NCBI GenBank assembly: GCA_017431005.1
Contig: JAFRLY010000052.1
Coordinates: forward strand, 24,608-88,607
Length of the DNA: 64,000 nucleotides
Direction of reading: 5' to 3'
Origin: Clostridia bacterium
GTDB taxonomy: Bacteria > Bacillota > Clostridia > Christensenellales > Aristaeellaceae
Below are positions 1-8,273 of the stretch, piece by piece (within the stretch, counting starts at the first letter, position 1; the number at the start of each line of letters is the position of its first letter). A model generated the notes under the pieces. That model made no database searches. It had not been told where the DNA came from and saw only the letters and a list, made by a program, of their open reading frames with translations. The position numbers were made by a program, and so were the translations under genes.

Positions 1-845
1 AGCAGCGCACTGTGATCGCAGCTGCCGTCGCCGTCATGATGCAGGATTTTCATCATTTCCAGCACCGCCTGCGTCAGCGGAATCGGAGCGTCCACAGTTT
101 TGGCCGCGTCCACCACATTGTTCAGATCCTTGATATGCAGATCAATGCGGAATCCGGGCTTGAAATTCTGATCCATCATCATCGGCGCCTTTGCGTTCAT
201 AACTGTCGATCCGGCCAGGCCGCCCCTGATGGCCTCAAAGATTTTCTGCGGTTCCACACCGCACATCTGACCCATCTGCATGGCTTCCGCCAGGGCTGCG
301 ATGTTCACGGCAACGATGGTCTGGTTGCACAGCTTGGTCACATTGCCGGCGCCGATATCGCCGCACCGGACGACGGATGATCCCATCTTGCTGAGAATCG
401 GCTGGCACTGCTCAAAGATTTCCTGCTTTCCGCCGACCATGAAGGCAAGCGTTCCGTCGACCGCCTTAGGCTCACCGCCGGACACCGGTGCGTCCAGCAT
501 CTCGATGCCGCGCTTTTCCAGCTCGGCGCAGATTTCGCGGGAAGCAATGGGATTGATGGAAGAGCAGTCCAGCACGATCGTCCCCTTCTTCATGGTCTTA
601 GCTGCTCCGTCCTCACCGAACAGCGCTTCTTTCACATGGGGAGAGTTTGGGACCATCGTAATCACGATGTCCGCCTGCGAACCGACATCCATGTTGGACG
701 CGCCGGCCGCAGCGCCGCAGGCCACGAGCTCCTCCACTGCGGCAGGAGCAAACTTATCCGCTACGATTACATCATACCCGGCCTTGACCAGGTTCTTCGC
801 CATCGGCTTTCCCATAATGCCCAATCCGATAAATCCGATTTTCAT
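1..845 (-). CDS. garR: NAD(P)-dependent 2-hydroxyacid/3-hydroxyisobutyrate dehydrogenase family (GarR-like), 3' end outside window
   Basis: Translating the minus strand from the ATG at 845 gives 281 codons with no stop, so the C-terminus lies beyond the window edge. The N-terminus has the dinucleotide-binding loop GLGIMG (residues 7-12). The substrate motif DAPVSGGEPKA and the catalytic-lysine motif GAGNVTKLCNQ follow, as in tartronate-semialdehyde reductase and 3-hydroxyisobutyrate dehydrogenase. Family enzymes reduce 2-hydroxy-3-oxopropionate to glycerate or interconvert 3-hydroxyisobutyrate and methylmalonate semialdehyde; the sequence alone does not say which. It is last of four same-strand genes after SDR and split transketolase, 27 bases below the transketolase stop. 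A sugar-acid catabolic role is inferred from that context and from the operator-like palindrome upstream of the operon. Confidence 0.85.
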   Translation of the reverse strand, partial: MKIGFIGLGIMGKPMAKNLVKAGYDVIVADKFAPAAVEELVACGAAAGASNMDVGSQADIVITMVPNSPHVKEALFGEDGAAKTMKKGTIVLDCSSINPIASREICAELEKRGIEMLDAPVSGGEPKAVDGTLAFMVGGKQEIFEQCQPILSKMGSSVVRCGDIGAGNVTKLCNQTIVAVNIAALAEAMQMGQMCGVEPQKIFEAIRGGLAGSTVMNAKAPMMMDQNFKPGFRIDLHIKDLNNVVDAAKTVDAPIPLTQAVLEMMKILHHDGDGSCDHSAL

Positions 846-872
846 TTTTTATGTCTCCTTTCAGTCCCCGGG

Positions 873-1814
873 TCACACAATTGCTTTCTTCACACACTGC
901 ACGATATCCTGTGGCATCAGATGATATTCAACCAGCAGCTCCTCATAGGTCTGCGCCGATGTTCCGAAGCAGTCCGGAATCCCCATGCGCAGCACCCTGA
1001 CCCGGCTTTCAGCCGGTCCTTCTGCCAGCGCTTCGCAGACTGCTGCGCCCATGCCGCCGATAACGCTTGCTTCCTCAACCGTCACAGCGCCTTTCATTCC
1101 CTTCGCCGCAGCCTGCACGCCTTCCGCGTCCAGGGGCTTGATGGTATGAAGGTTGACAACACGGACGGAAATGCCTTCAGCCTCCAGGATTTTTGCAGCT
1201 TCCAGTGCCTGATATACCATATAGCCCGTGGCATACACAACCGCGTCGCTGCCGTCCTTCATCTGCACAGCTTTTCCGGGTTCGAACAGGGTGTCTTCCT
1301 CTGTCACATTGGGAACGTCGTTGCGGTTCACCCGGATATAGCAGGGGCCGTCCATCTCCGCCATCGCTTTGACGATCTTTTTTGTTTCGTAATAATCAGC
1401 GGGAGAGAACACCTTCATATTCGGCAGAACCCGCATCAGGGCAATATCATCCACCGACTGGTGGGTTTTTCCGTCGCCGAAGTCGGACAGGCCCGCGGAG
1501 GAACCGCAGATTTTTACGTTCAGCCGGGGAATGGCCACGGAGGAGCGGATCTGGTCATATGGACGTCCGCTGGCGAACACGGCAAAGGTGCTGGCATAGG
1601 CAACATGTCCCGTCAGAGCCAGTCCTGCTGCCGCTGAGATCATATTGGCTTCCGCGATTCCCATCTGAAAATAGCGTTCGGGAAACGCGCCGCCGAACAT
1701 ATTGGACATGGTTGATTTGCCCAGATCAGCTTCCAGCGCCACCACGCTCTTATTGTCCCGGCCCAGCTCCAGCAGTGCCTCGCCGTATGCCTTCCGCATA
1801 TTCATCTTGCTCAT
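873..1814 (-). CDS. Transketolase, C-terminal subunit (split enzyme)
   Basis: The 313-residue protein matches the pyrimidine-binding and C-terminal domains of transketolase. It carries the early acidic motif EADLGKST, a central stretch with FASGRPYDQIRSSVA, and SDFGDGKTHQSVDDIALMR, which contributes to cofactor and substrate binding. It would pair with the N-terminal subunit encoded just upstream (2 bases apart) to form the thiamine-diphosphate enzyme that moves two-carbon ketol units between sugar phosphates. Split transketolases are common in Bacillota and Actinobacteria and can serve either the pentose phosphate pathway or a dedicated sugar route. A GGAGGAGG ribosome binding site lies about 7 bases before the ATG. 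Its company with a dehydrogenase and a GarR-like reductase favours a dedicated catabolic route, but this is inference. Confidence 0.93.
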   Translation of the reverse strand: MSKMNMRKAYGEALLELGRDNKSVVALEADLGKSTMSNMFGGAFPERYFQMGIAEANMISAAAGLALTGHVAYASTFAVFASGRPYDQIRSSVAIPRLNVKICGSSAGLSDFGDGKTHQSVDDIALMRVLPNMKVFSPADYYETKKIVKAMAEMDGPCYIRVNRNDVPNVTEEDTLFEPGKAVQMKDGSDAVVYATGYMVYQALEAAKILEAEGISVRVVNLHTIKPLDAEGVQAAAKGMKGAVTVEEASVIGGMGAAVCEALAEGPAESRVRVLRMGIPDCFGTSAQTYEELLVEYHLMPQDIVQCVKKAIV

Positions 1815-1816
1815 GG

Positions 1817-2656
1817 TTATACCTCCTCCCGCATTCTTGCAACGATTGACAGGGCCTCTTTGTATTCCTCTTCCGTCATGGCTGCGTTATGATAGGCAGC
1901 CTTTCCCTCCGCGAAGGGGAAGCCTTTTCCCTTGACGGTATTCGCGATAATGGCAGTGGGCTTTCCCTTGCACTGCTTCGCCGCGTCCAGCGCTTCCAGA
2001 ATCTGCAGCATGTCATGTCCGTCAATTTCGATGGCGTTCCAGCCGAATGCTTCCCATTTTTCCCGGATCTGTCCGTTCGGAAGAACCTTTTCAACCGTAT
2101 CCGTAGCCTGTACACCGTTCCGGTCAATAATGGCGACCAGGTTGTCCACCCGGTGAGCAGCGCTGGCCATTGCGGCCTCCCAGATCTGGCCTTCATCCAT
2201 CTCGCCGTCGCCGACGATGCAGTATACCCGGCTGTCGCTTCCGTCCACGCGCAGACCAAGCGCCATGCCCAGGGAAACGGACAGGCCCTGCCCAAGGGAA
2301 CCGGTCACGGCTTCAATGCCGGGCGTATGATCCATATCCGGATGTCCCTGAAGCGTTCCGTCCAGCGTCTTGACTTTTTTCAGATCCTCCCGGCTCACAT
2401 AACCCAGCTCGGCAAATGCGGCGTACTGCGCAAGCACCGCGTGGCCCTTTGAGAAAACGCAGCGGTCGCGCCGGGGATCTTTGGGATCGGCAAAAACCCG
2501 CATGTGCTTGAAATACAGGGCTGCGGTGACATCCATAATGGAGCTGCTGCCTCCGAGATGACCCACCTTCCCGGCAGGAATCATGTCAATCAGGTCCGCC
2601 CGCAGATCTGCGGCTATTTTTCTCAGATCATGAAGTTCTTTTTCAGTGTACGGCAT
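1817..2656 (-). CDS. Transketolase, N-terminal subunit (split enzyme)
   Basis: This is the thiamine-diphosphate-binding half of transketolase, 279 residues from the ATG at 2656. It shows the family landmarks GHLGGSSSIMDVTAALYF near residue 35, GHPDMDHTPGIEAVTGSLGQG near 110, and the diphosphate-binding block starting GDGEMDEGQIWEAA, ending near IDRNG. An upstream in-frame GTG (2665) would add three residues, but AAAGGAG sits about 8 bases from the ATG and directly against the GTG, so the ATG is preferred. The stop lies 2 bases before the start of the C-terminal subunit, so the halves are co-translated. The gene follows the SDR gene after 16 bases and belongs to the same operon. Confidence 0.93.
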   Translation of the reverse strand: MPYTEKELHDLRKIAADLRADLIDMIPAGKVGHLGGSSSIMDVTAALYFKHMRVFADPKDPRRDRCVFSKGHAVLAQYAAFAELGYVSREDLKKVKTLDGTLQGHPDMDHTPGIEAVTGSLGQGLSVSLGMALGLRVDGSDSRVYCIVGDGEMDEGQIWEAAMASAAHRVDNLVAIIDRNGVQATDTVEKVLPNGQIREKWEAFGWNAIEIDGHDMLQILEALDAAKQCKGKPTAIIANTVKGKGFPFAEGKAAYHNAAMTEEEYKEALSIVARMREEV

Positions 2657-2672
2657 GAATCTCACTCCTTTG

Positions 2673-3425
2673 TCAATAGCATGTTACGCCGCCGTCAATG
2701 GGCAGGGCGACACCGTTAATGAAGCTGGCTTCATCACTGGCCAGATACAGAACCGCGTTGGCCACGTCAGCCACCGTGGCCAGCCGGCCGAGCGGCACTT
2801 CGCCGAGACGTTCCGCCTTCCGCTGCGGATCCTTGAAAAGCACCTGAACGAAAGGCGTGTCGACTGTACTGGGATGAATGGAATTGCAGCGGATGCCGTC
2901 CTTTGCGTACCGGGAGGCAATCGCCTTTGTCAGCATCGTAACCGCGCCTTTGGAGGCCGTATAGGCTTCGGGTGTATACTTATGGCCGATCAGTCCGCAT
3001 ACGGAGGATGTGTTGATGATCGCGCCGCCGCCCTGCTCCCGCATGACGGGAATCGCGTACTTGCATCCCAGGAACGTTGAGCCGGTGTTCACCTTCATCA
3101 TGGTGCACCACTCGTCGATGTTCATTTCCTCCACGGGCTTGCGGATATTGATCCCCGCATTGTTGACCAGCACGTCCAGCCTTCCGCAGGTCTCTGTGGC
3201 CTCGTGAATGGCATTCTTCCAGTCTTCCTCGCTGGTAACGTCCATTTTGACGAACCAGGCTTCCCCGCCGGCTGCACGTATTTCGTCCGCTGCTGCCTGT
3301 CCTTTTCCCCCGTCCAGGTCAAGCAGCCACACCCTTGCCCCGTGCCGGCTGAGCACTCTCGCCATTTCGCTTCCCAGGCCGCCGCCTGCACCGGTAATCA
3401 TGATAACCTTGTCCTTCACATTCAC
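2673..3425 (-). CDS. SDR family NAD(P)-dependent oxidoreductase
   Basis: This is a classical short-chain dehydrogenase of about 250 residues. It shows the TGAGGGLG cofactor loop at the N-terminus, NNAGIN in the middle, the catalytic serine in NTSSVCG, and the YTASK catalytic Tyr/Lys pair. The C-terminus (LYLASDEASFINGVALPIDGG) is typical of the gluconate 5-dehydrogenase, glucose dehydrogenase and FabG-like group; substrate cannot be assigned. No ATG start is available. The GTG at 3425 has AGAGGG at good spacing, whereas the GTG at 3434 abuts it, so 3425 is chosen. It is the first gene of the operon leading into split transketolase, which suggests oxidation or reduction of a sugar or sugar acid feeding that enzyme. 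Confidence 0.88.
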   Translation of the reverse strand: MNVKDKVIMITGAGGGLGSEMARVLSRHGARVWLLDLDGGKGQAAADEIRAAGGEAWFVKMDVTSEEDWKNAIHEATETCGRLDVLVNNAGINIRKPVEEMNIDEWCTMMKVNTGSTFLGCKYAIPVMREQGGGAIINTSSVCGLIGHKYTPEAYTASKGAVTMLTKAIASRYAKDGIRCNSIHPSTVDTPFVQVLFKDPQRKAERLGEVPLGRLATVADVANAVLYLASDEASFINGVALPIDGGVTCY

Positions 3426-3528
3426 CGTTTTCACCCTCTTTCAAAGTCAGTCCCTGTTGATGGTGGTTCTGCTTCCCGATGTCTGTCTGTACAGGATACC
3501 TTTGTGCTATGGATTTTTCTTCCTGCAT

Positions 3529-3542
3529 ACCGGTATACCGGT
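3529..3542. promoter_or_regulatory. Perfect 14-bp palindrome ACCGGTATACCGGT, candidate operator
   Basis: The sequence equals its own reverse complement. It lies just downstream of the candidate promoter for the SDR/transketolase operon, about where transcription would start. Its core GGTATACC is also the core of the UxuR/ExuR-type GntR operators (TTGGTATACCAA) known from enterobacteria. Binding by a GntR-family regulator is inferred. No regulator gene is visible in the window. Confidence 0.5.
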
Positions 3543-3551
3543 TGTACCTGC

Positions 3552-3580
3552 AGTTTATATCATACGCGTGCCGTTGTCAA
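3552..3580 (-). promoter_or_regulatory. Candidate promoter of the SDR-transketolase operon
   Basis: On the minus strand a perfect -35 TTGACA (3580-3575) is followed after 17 bases by TAAACT, or after 15 by TATAAA. The -35 is strong and the -10 is ambiguous. The palindrome at 3529-3542 follows immediately. Confidence 0.5.
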
Positions 3581-3712
3581 CATCCGTTTCTCTTTTTGCC
3601 GCATTTCGGTGTCGTTCGCCGTCTTTTGCCTTTGCCTGTAATCTTTTGACCGGCTCCGTCGGCGGATCCGTCAACGAGGCTGTTTCCTTTCTGTCCGCGC
3701 TGATCGCGTTTT

Positions 3713-4477
3713 TCAGGAACAGGCATCCGACGCAGTGAAGACTGCTTTCCGGCCGCTGTCCCGGGCTGCCGCCCATCCGGCCAGAATGCTGTACAGACTG
3801 TCAAAGGAGGAAGCGCAGTAATCGATTTCATATTCCTTCACCGCTGCACTGACGTCTCCCTCCGGCATGAACCATACGGATGCCATGGAGGCATTTTTCG
3901 CGCCCAGCATGTCTGAGGAAAGAGAATCGCCGATCATAATACACGATTCCCGGGGTTCCCGGATTCTTTCCAGGATAAATTCAAAAAACGCGGCGGAAGG
4001 TTTCGCAGCGCCCATATCCTCGCTCACAAATATTCCGTCGATATACCGGTCCAGCCCCGTGGAAGCAATCCTGCCTTTCGCGTTTACGGTCGCGCCGTTG
4101 GAAGCAATATAAATTCCGGCGTCCGGTATACCCGTTTTCAGCTTTCTCAGAAATTCCGGCGCGCCTTTCATCGGAACGCCGTTTACAGACATCGTCCGGA
4201 TGAAATCATCATTCACCTGCAGAGGGTCCAGCCCGTACGTTTCTCCGCCGCACCTTCTGAAAACATCCTCAAACCGCCTCGTAAAGAGCTCTGTCCTTGT
4301 GATCGTTCCCTTCTCAAGCTCCAGCCAGAGGGATTTATTGTATGCTTTGAAAGCCTGATAGATTTCGTCCGAAAACGGAAGGCCGTTTACTGTCAGCACG
4401 ATGCCGAGCGCTTTGTATTCAGACGCGTGGAAATCCAGCAGCGTCTGATCAAGGTCAAAAAGGAAGTTATGATGCAT
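3713..4477 (-). CDS. HAD-superfamily hydrolase, YjjG-like
   Basis: The 254-residue protein begins MHHNFLFDLDQTLLDF, which gives an intact HAD motif I (DLDQT) with nucleophile Asp and acid/base Asp. Motif II lies near IASNGA, the motif III lysine near KPSAAFF, and motif IV is IGDSLSSDMLGA. The helical cap between motifs I and II and the overall length match the YjjG / haloacid-dehalogenase nucleotidase group, cytosolic phosphatases of broad specificity often acting on pyrimidine nucleotides or sugar phosphates. The start is supported by GGGGAGG about 6 bases upstream. It is the second gene of a two-gene unit after the Nudix hydrolase (26-base gap), so a joint house-cleaning role for nucleotides is plausible. 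Confidence 0.85.
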   Translation of the reverse strand: MHHNFLFDLDQTLLDFHASEYKALGIVLTVNGLPFSDEIYQAFKAYNKSLWLELEKGTITRTELFTRRFEDVFRRCGGETYGLDPLQVNDDFIRTMSVNGVPMKGAPEFLRKLKTGIPDAGIYIASNGATVNAKGRIASTGLDRYIDGIFVSEDMGAAKPSAAFFEFILERIREPRESCIMIGDSLSSDMLGAKNASMASVWFMPEGDVSAAVKEYEIDYCASSFDSLYSILAGWAAARDSGRKAVFTASDACS

Positions 4478-4503
4478 GCGGCGCCTCCCCGGTTCCTGCC
4501 GGA

Positions 4504-5037
4504 TTATTTTGTCGGATCGCTCCGGGTATGGGAGCTGCTGTGATTTCTGCGGAAGAAGAGCAGCTCAATCAGGCTCTTCTCATAGGGAATAAAGCGTCCG
4601 TCATCAATCATCCGCAGGATTTCCTCCTTGCCGGCCCAGCGCACCGCCTGCACTTCCTCATACTGCAGCTGCAGCGACGCCGGATCCACATCCTGCGTCA
4701 GAATATAATAATCATCAAAGCCATGCTCCCAGTTGATGGTCATTGTCGGACGGGTATCGGACAGATCGATGGAAAGGCCCAGTTCCTCACGGGTTTCCCG
4801 TTCCGCCGCTGACCGGCTGCTGTCTCCCGACACAGCGCTGCCGCCTACGGTCACATCCCACAGGTTGGACCAGCCTTCCTTGAACGGCTGCCGCTGCTGA
4901 ATCAGCATCTGTCCCTCCGGACTGAAGATGCAGACATGGACAACCAGGCGGTAAAACCCGTCCGGTGTCGGTTCACCGCGCACCATTGTCCGTCCTGTTT
5001 TTTCCCGCTCTGCGGTATACAGATCAAACAGTTCCAT
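4504..5037 (-). CDS. Nudix hydrolase
   Basis: The 177-residue protein has a Nudix box spanning roughly residues 66-88: it starts at GGSAVSGDSS and continues through RETREELGLSID, with the REXXEE core (RETREELG) that binds the catalytic metal. The N-terminal strand pattern (YRLVVHVCIFSPEGQMLIQQR) resembles the isopentenyl-diphosphate-isomerase-like and YfcD-type Nudix proteins. Such enzymes cleave nucleoside diphosphates linked to another moiety. Specificity cannot be read from sequence. It starts 26 bases upstream of the HAD phosphatase and has its own promoter. Its -35 overlaps the end of the terminator for the preceding GH3 operon. The ATG has GGAAGA about 5 bases upstream. Confidence 0.9.
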   Translation of the reverse strand: MELFDLYTAEREKTGRTMVRGEPTPDGFYRLVVHVCIFSPEGQMLIQQRQPFKEGWSNLWDVTVGGSAVSGDSSRSAAERETREELGLSIDLSDTRPTMTINWEHGFDDYYILTQDVDPASLQLQYEEVQAVRWAGKEEILRMIDDGRFIPYEKSLIELLFFRRNHSSSHTRSDPTK

Positions 5038-5078
5038 GTCATATCTTCCTTTCTTTCCCGTGTTATTTTCCTGTCCCG

Positions 5079-5108
5079 ATCATATCACACCGGAAAACGC
5101 TCCGTCAA
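5079..5108 (-). promoter_or_regulatory. Promoter of the Nudix-HAD unit
   Basis: Minus strand TTGACG (5108-5103), 18-base spacer, TATGAT (5084-5079), about 45 bases before the Nudix start. The -35 lies in the T-run of the adjacent terminator. Confidence 0.65.
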
Positions 5109-5163
5109 AAACATACTCCCTTCATGACAGCAGTGTGCTTCTGCCGTCTGAAGGGAGTATGTT
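5105..5163 (-). terminator. Intrinsic terminator of the GH3/ABC importer operon
   Basis: A perfect 15-bp inverted repeat (arms 5110-5124 and 5149-5163; AACATACTCCCTTCA on the plus strand) is followed on the minus strand by a run of five Ts. The loop can form a second, weaker stem. It lies about 50 bases after the GH3 stop codon. Confidence 0.85.
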
Positions 5164-5213
5164 CCTTGCGGTTCGTATCCTTCAGATCCTGCGCTGTTCA
5201 GCGCTTCCCGTTC

Positions 5214-7292
5214 TTACTCTCCCAGGCGGATCGTCACAGACTGCAGATCCTCCGGCGCTTCACTGGACCCGGTGAAGACGGTGTATTCCGTATTTTCCAG
5301 TTTCCATTCGCGGTGCACCGGATCATACCACTTCAGTTTTTCCAGCGGAACCCGGATCTCCACCGCTTTGGTTTCACCGGGCTGAAGACTGACGCGCCTG
5401 AAGCCCTTCAGCTGCTGCAGCGGACGGTCCACTGCGGAGTTCGGGCATCCGACGTACAGCTGCACCACTTCGTCGCCTGCGCGGCTGCCGGTATTGGTCA
5501 CGGACAGCCGTGCAACCAGCTCCTCCCCTTCCTTCACTGCCTCCGGCGCGCTGAACTTGAATGTCGTGTAGGACAGGCCGAATCCGTAGGGCACCAGCGG
5601 CCGGATTCCGTTTTTGTCCAGCCGGGTGTACCCGTGATAGTATTCATAGTACTGATCGTCCGCATCCCAGTCCACGTACGGCAGATCACTTTCCTGCCGC
5701 GGGATGACATAGGGCAGCTTACCGGACGGGTTCACGTCGCCGAACAGGATCTCCGCGATTGCGGTGCCGCCCTCCTGGCCGGGATAATAGGCCATCAGAA
5801 TAGCGTTTGCCTGATCGGCCCATTCGGTCATCATGATCGTGTTTCCGCCGATCAGCACCACCGCGTGGTTCGGGTTTTCAGGAAGCACGGCCTGCAGCAG
5901 CTCAACATCCTTCCCGTGCAGTCCCAGACCTGCCTTGCGGTCTCCGCCGATGCCGCCCAGATAGTTGCCGCTCTGCTCCTCGGAGACAAATTCACCCTCG
6001 TCGTGATGGTTGTAGCCCACAACAAACACGACCGCGTCGGCATCCCGGGCGGTTTTCTTTGCCTTTTCCGGATCCGATCCGTCGTCATAAACGATTTCAC
6101 ATGCCGGCGCAGCGGTCTTCAGCCCCTGCAGCGGTGTCACGATGTAGGCCGCCCGCACCTGGGAAGAGCCGTGGTCGCCGATATTCGCGGTGTCTCCCAG
6201 TTCGCCGATGACTGCCAGTTTCCGGATTTTCTCCCGGTTCAGCGGGAGCACGCCCTTGTTTTTGATCAGCGTGATGGATTCCTCCGCCGCCTTCTTCGCC
6301 AGGTCGATATGGGCCTGGCAGCCCACGACGGACATATCGTATTCCTTGTGCCCGCGGTCGAAGGCAAGAATGGTCCGGACGATCCGCAGCGCCGCGTCGT
6401 CGATGCGGCTCTCCGGCACAAATCCGTCCCGCACGGCCTTGATCAGCTTGTCGCCGAAATAATTGGTCAGCATCATTTCGATATCCTGTCCGCCGTTGGC
6501 GGCTTCCACGGTATCCTTGACGCCCCAGATAAAGTCAGACATAACGAAGCCGTCGAAGTCCCACTCACCCTTCAGGATTTCAGTCAGCAGGTAGTGATGA
6601 TGTCCGCACTGCACGCCGTTATAGCGGTTGTAGGAGCTCATGATGCTCGCGGCCCCGGCATCCAGGCAGTCCTTGAAATGCGGAAGCATGACTTCCTTTT
6701 CCGTACGCTGGTCGCAGGTCACGGAAACCTTAAACCGGGCGTTTTCCATATTGTTGAAGGCAAAGTGCTTGACGCAGGCCATAACATCCTCGCTCTGCAC
6801 GCCGCGGACCAGCGCCGCGCCCATCGCACCGATATGGGTTGTTTCCTCGCCGTAGGTCTCCTGGCTGCGGCCCCATCCCGGATTGTAGGGCATGTTGATG
6901 CATACTCCGGCAAACAGGTTTCCGCCGAACGCGCGCACCTCCCGGCCGATCGCGTGACCGATCTCCTCCTCCAGGGCAGGATCGAAGGTTGCTCCGCGGG
7001 CCATGGATACGGGGAAGCAGGTGCTCTGACCGTTTCCGCAGACCACGCCGCGCGGCCCGTCTGCGAATTTCATCGGCGGAAGGCCGAACCGGTCGCATCC
7101 GCCCGCTTCATAGGGCGTGACATTATAGTGCATTGTATCGTCGGACATCATCTTCCCCACATATTCGGGAGTCAGGATGCTGACGTCCAGGTTCGCGCTC
7201 ATCAGGTTGACTTTCTCTTCCAGGGACATCTGGGAAACGATTTTCTTCGCTTCCTCCGTCAGCTGCAGCCGGTATTCCTTTGTTGCTCTCAC
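5214..7292 (-). CDS. Glycoside hydrolase family 3 (beta-glucosidase/xylosidase type), cytoplasmic
   Basis: This 692-residue GH3 enzyme has an N-terminal TIM-barrel domain (MKFADGPRGV, KHFAFNNMENARF), the nucleophile motif GFVMSDFIWG near residue 255, an alpha/beta sandwich (VIGELGDTANIGDHGSSQV), and a C-terminal fibronectin-III-like domain ending near residue 690. There is no signal peptide, so it should cleave imported beta-linked oligosaccharides in the cytoplasm. It starts with GTG, preceded by AAAGGAG at about 10 bases; no better ATG is in frame. It is the last gene of an importer operon (binding protein, two permeases, GH3). A 14-bp stem-loop precedes it and a strong terminator follows. 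Substrate could be gluco-, xylo- or arabino-oligosaccharide. The AraR-like box at the operon promoter favours an arabinose-linked substrate. Confidence 0.92.
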   Translation of the reverse strand: MRATKEYRLQLTEEAKKIVSQMSLEEKVNLMSANLDVSILTPEYVGKMMSDDTMHYNVTPYEAGGCDRFGLPPMKFADGPRGVVCGNGQSTCFPVSMARGATFDPALEEEIGHAIGREVRAFGGNLFAGVCINMPYNPGWGRSQETYGEETTHIGAMGAALVRGVQSEDVMACVKHFAFNNMENARFKVSVTCDQRTEKEVMLPHFKDCLDAGAASIMSSYNRYNGVQCGHHHYLLTEILKGEWDFDGFVMSDFIWGVKDTVEAANGGQDIEMMLTNYFGDKLIKAVRDGFVPESRIDDAALRIVRTILAFDRGHKEYDMSVVGCQAHIDLAKKAAEESITLIKNKGVLPLNREKIRKLAVIGELGDTANIGDHGSSQVRAAYIVTPLQGLKTAAPACEIVYDDGSDPEKAKKTARDADAVVFVVGYNHHDEGEFVSEEQSGNYLGGIGGDRKAGLGLHGKDVELLQAVLPENPNHAVVLIGGNTIMMTEWADQANAILMAYYPGQEGGTAIAEILFGDVNPSGKLPYVIPRQESDLPYVDWDADDQYYEYYHGYTRLDKNGIRPLVPYGFGLSYTTFKFSAPEAVKEGEELVARLSVTNTGSRAGDEVVQLYVGCPNSAVDRPLQQLKGFRRVSLQPGETKAVEIRVPLEKLKWYDPVHREWKLENTEYTVFTGSSEAPEDLQSVTIRLGE

Positions 7293-7352
7293 AGGCTTAT
7301 GCTCCTTTTCTTTCCGGTCGGTTCCTCATGCTGTTGTCTTCCGTTATATTGA

Positions 7353-7386
7353 AACAGGCGGAATTCACCGGGGAATTCCGCCTGTT
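7353..7386 (-). other. Intercistronic stem-loop before GH3
   Basis: Perfect 14-bp arms (7353-7366 and 7373-7386) with a 6-base loop lie between the permease stop and the GH3 start. No T-run follows on the coding strand, so it looks like an RNA stability or processing element, not a terminator. Confidence 0.65.
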
Positions 7387-7414
7387 CAGTTGTGATCCGC
7401 GCCGCGCGGCATCC

Positions 7415-8272
7415 TTATCCCTTGACGGCGCCTGCCATCATGCCCTTGACCAGCTTGTCCTGGAAAATGATGAACACGATCACCGTCGGTAATGCCGACA
7501 GCGTCAGAACGGTCAGGATCAGGGGCGTATCCTGGGAATGCTCGCCCTTGAACGCGCCCAGCGCCAGGGGAAGCGTTTTCACCCGGATATCATTCAGGAA
7601 AGTGTTCGCGAAGGCGAACTCGTTCCACATGCCGACTGCGTTGTAGATCGCCAGGGTGGACAGGCCGGCTTTGGCAAGCGGCAGGATAATCCGGGAGAAC
7701 ATGTTGTACTTGTTGCACCCGTCTATTACCGCCGCTTCTTCCATTTCCTTCGGAATGGTCATCATGAAGCCTGTCAGGATAAAGACCGACATCGGCAGTG
7801 CGAAGGCCACATACGGTCCCAGCAGGGAGAACAGGTTATTGATCAGTCCCATATTGTTGGTCATCTGGTAAACCGGGATCAGCGTCACGTGCATGGGCAC
7901 GGACATCATGGCCACAATTCCCGCGTACAGGAAGCCCCGAAGTTTGAACTTCATCCGTGCCAGCGGATATGCCGCAAAGGAGGAGATGATCAGCATCAGC
8001 ACCAGGGAGATACTGACAATAAGCAGGGAACGGAAGAAGAATCCGAAAAAGCCGTTGTTGATCACGTCCGGATAATTCTGGAAATACCAGGGATCCGGAA
8101 AATGCAGAACGCCCTGCCGTCCCATCATCTTTTTGTCGCGGAAGGAATTCACGACCATGAAAATGAACGGGCCAACCGTTACCACCACCCAGATCAGCGC
8201 GAAAAAGATCGCGACGGACCAGGCCATGCGGCTTTTCATCTTTTCCCGCTGAGGATTAGCCATATTTGACAT
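7415..8272 (-). CDS. Carbohydrate ABC transporter permease, MalG/AraQ family
   Basis: The 285-residue inner-membrane protein has six predicted membrane segments, beginning with AWSVAIFFALIWVVVTVGPFIF near residue 15. The permease EAA loop is EEAAVIDGCNKYNMFSRIILPLAKAG, which contacts the ATPase. This is the MalG-type half of a heterodimeric sugar channel (CUT1 family). Its partner is encoded immediately upstream with a one-base gap. No ATPase gene is present in the operon; CUT1 importers of Bacillota commonly share an MsmX-like ATPase encoded elsewhere. The sugar is unknown, though the GH3 gene downstream implies an oligosaccharide. The ribosome binding site GGAGG overlaps the end of the preceding gene, so translation is probably coupled. 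Confidence 0.92.
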   Translation of the reverse strand: MSNMANPQREKMKSRMAWSVAIFFALIWVVVTVGPFIFMVVNSFRDKKMMGRQGVLHFPDPWYFQNYPDVINNGFFGFFFRSLLIVSISLVLMLIISSFAAYPLARMKFKLRGFLYAGIVAMMSVPMHVTLIPVYQMTNNMGLINNLFSLLGPYVAFALPMSVFILTGFMMTIPKEMEEAAVIDGCNKYNMFSRIILPLAKAGLSTLAIYNAVGMWNEFAFANTFLNDIRVKTLPLALGAFKGEHSQDTPLILTVLTLSALPTVIVFIIFQDKLVKGMMAGAVKG

Positions 8273-8273
8273 C

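Noticed and set aside
4965-7352. A 795-residue plus-strand open frame
   Set aside because: Antisense to the GH3 gene with no recognisable domain or ribosome binding site.
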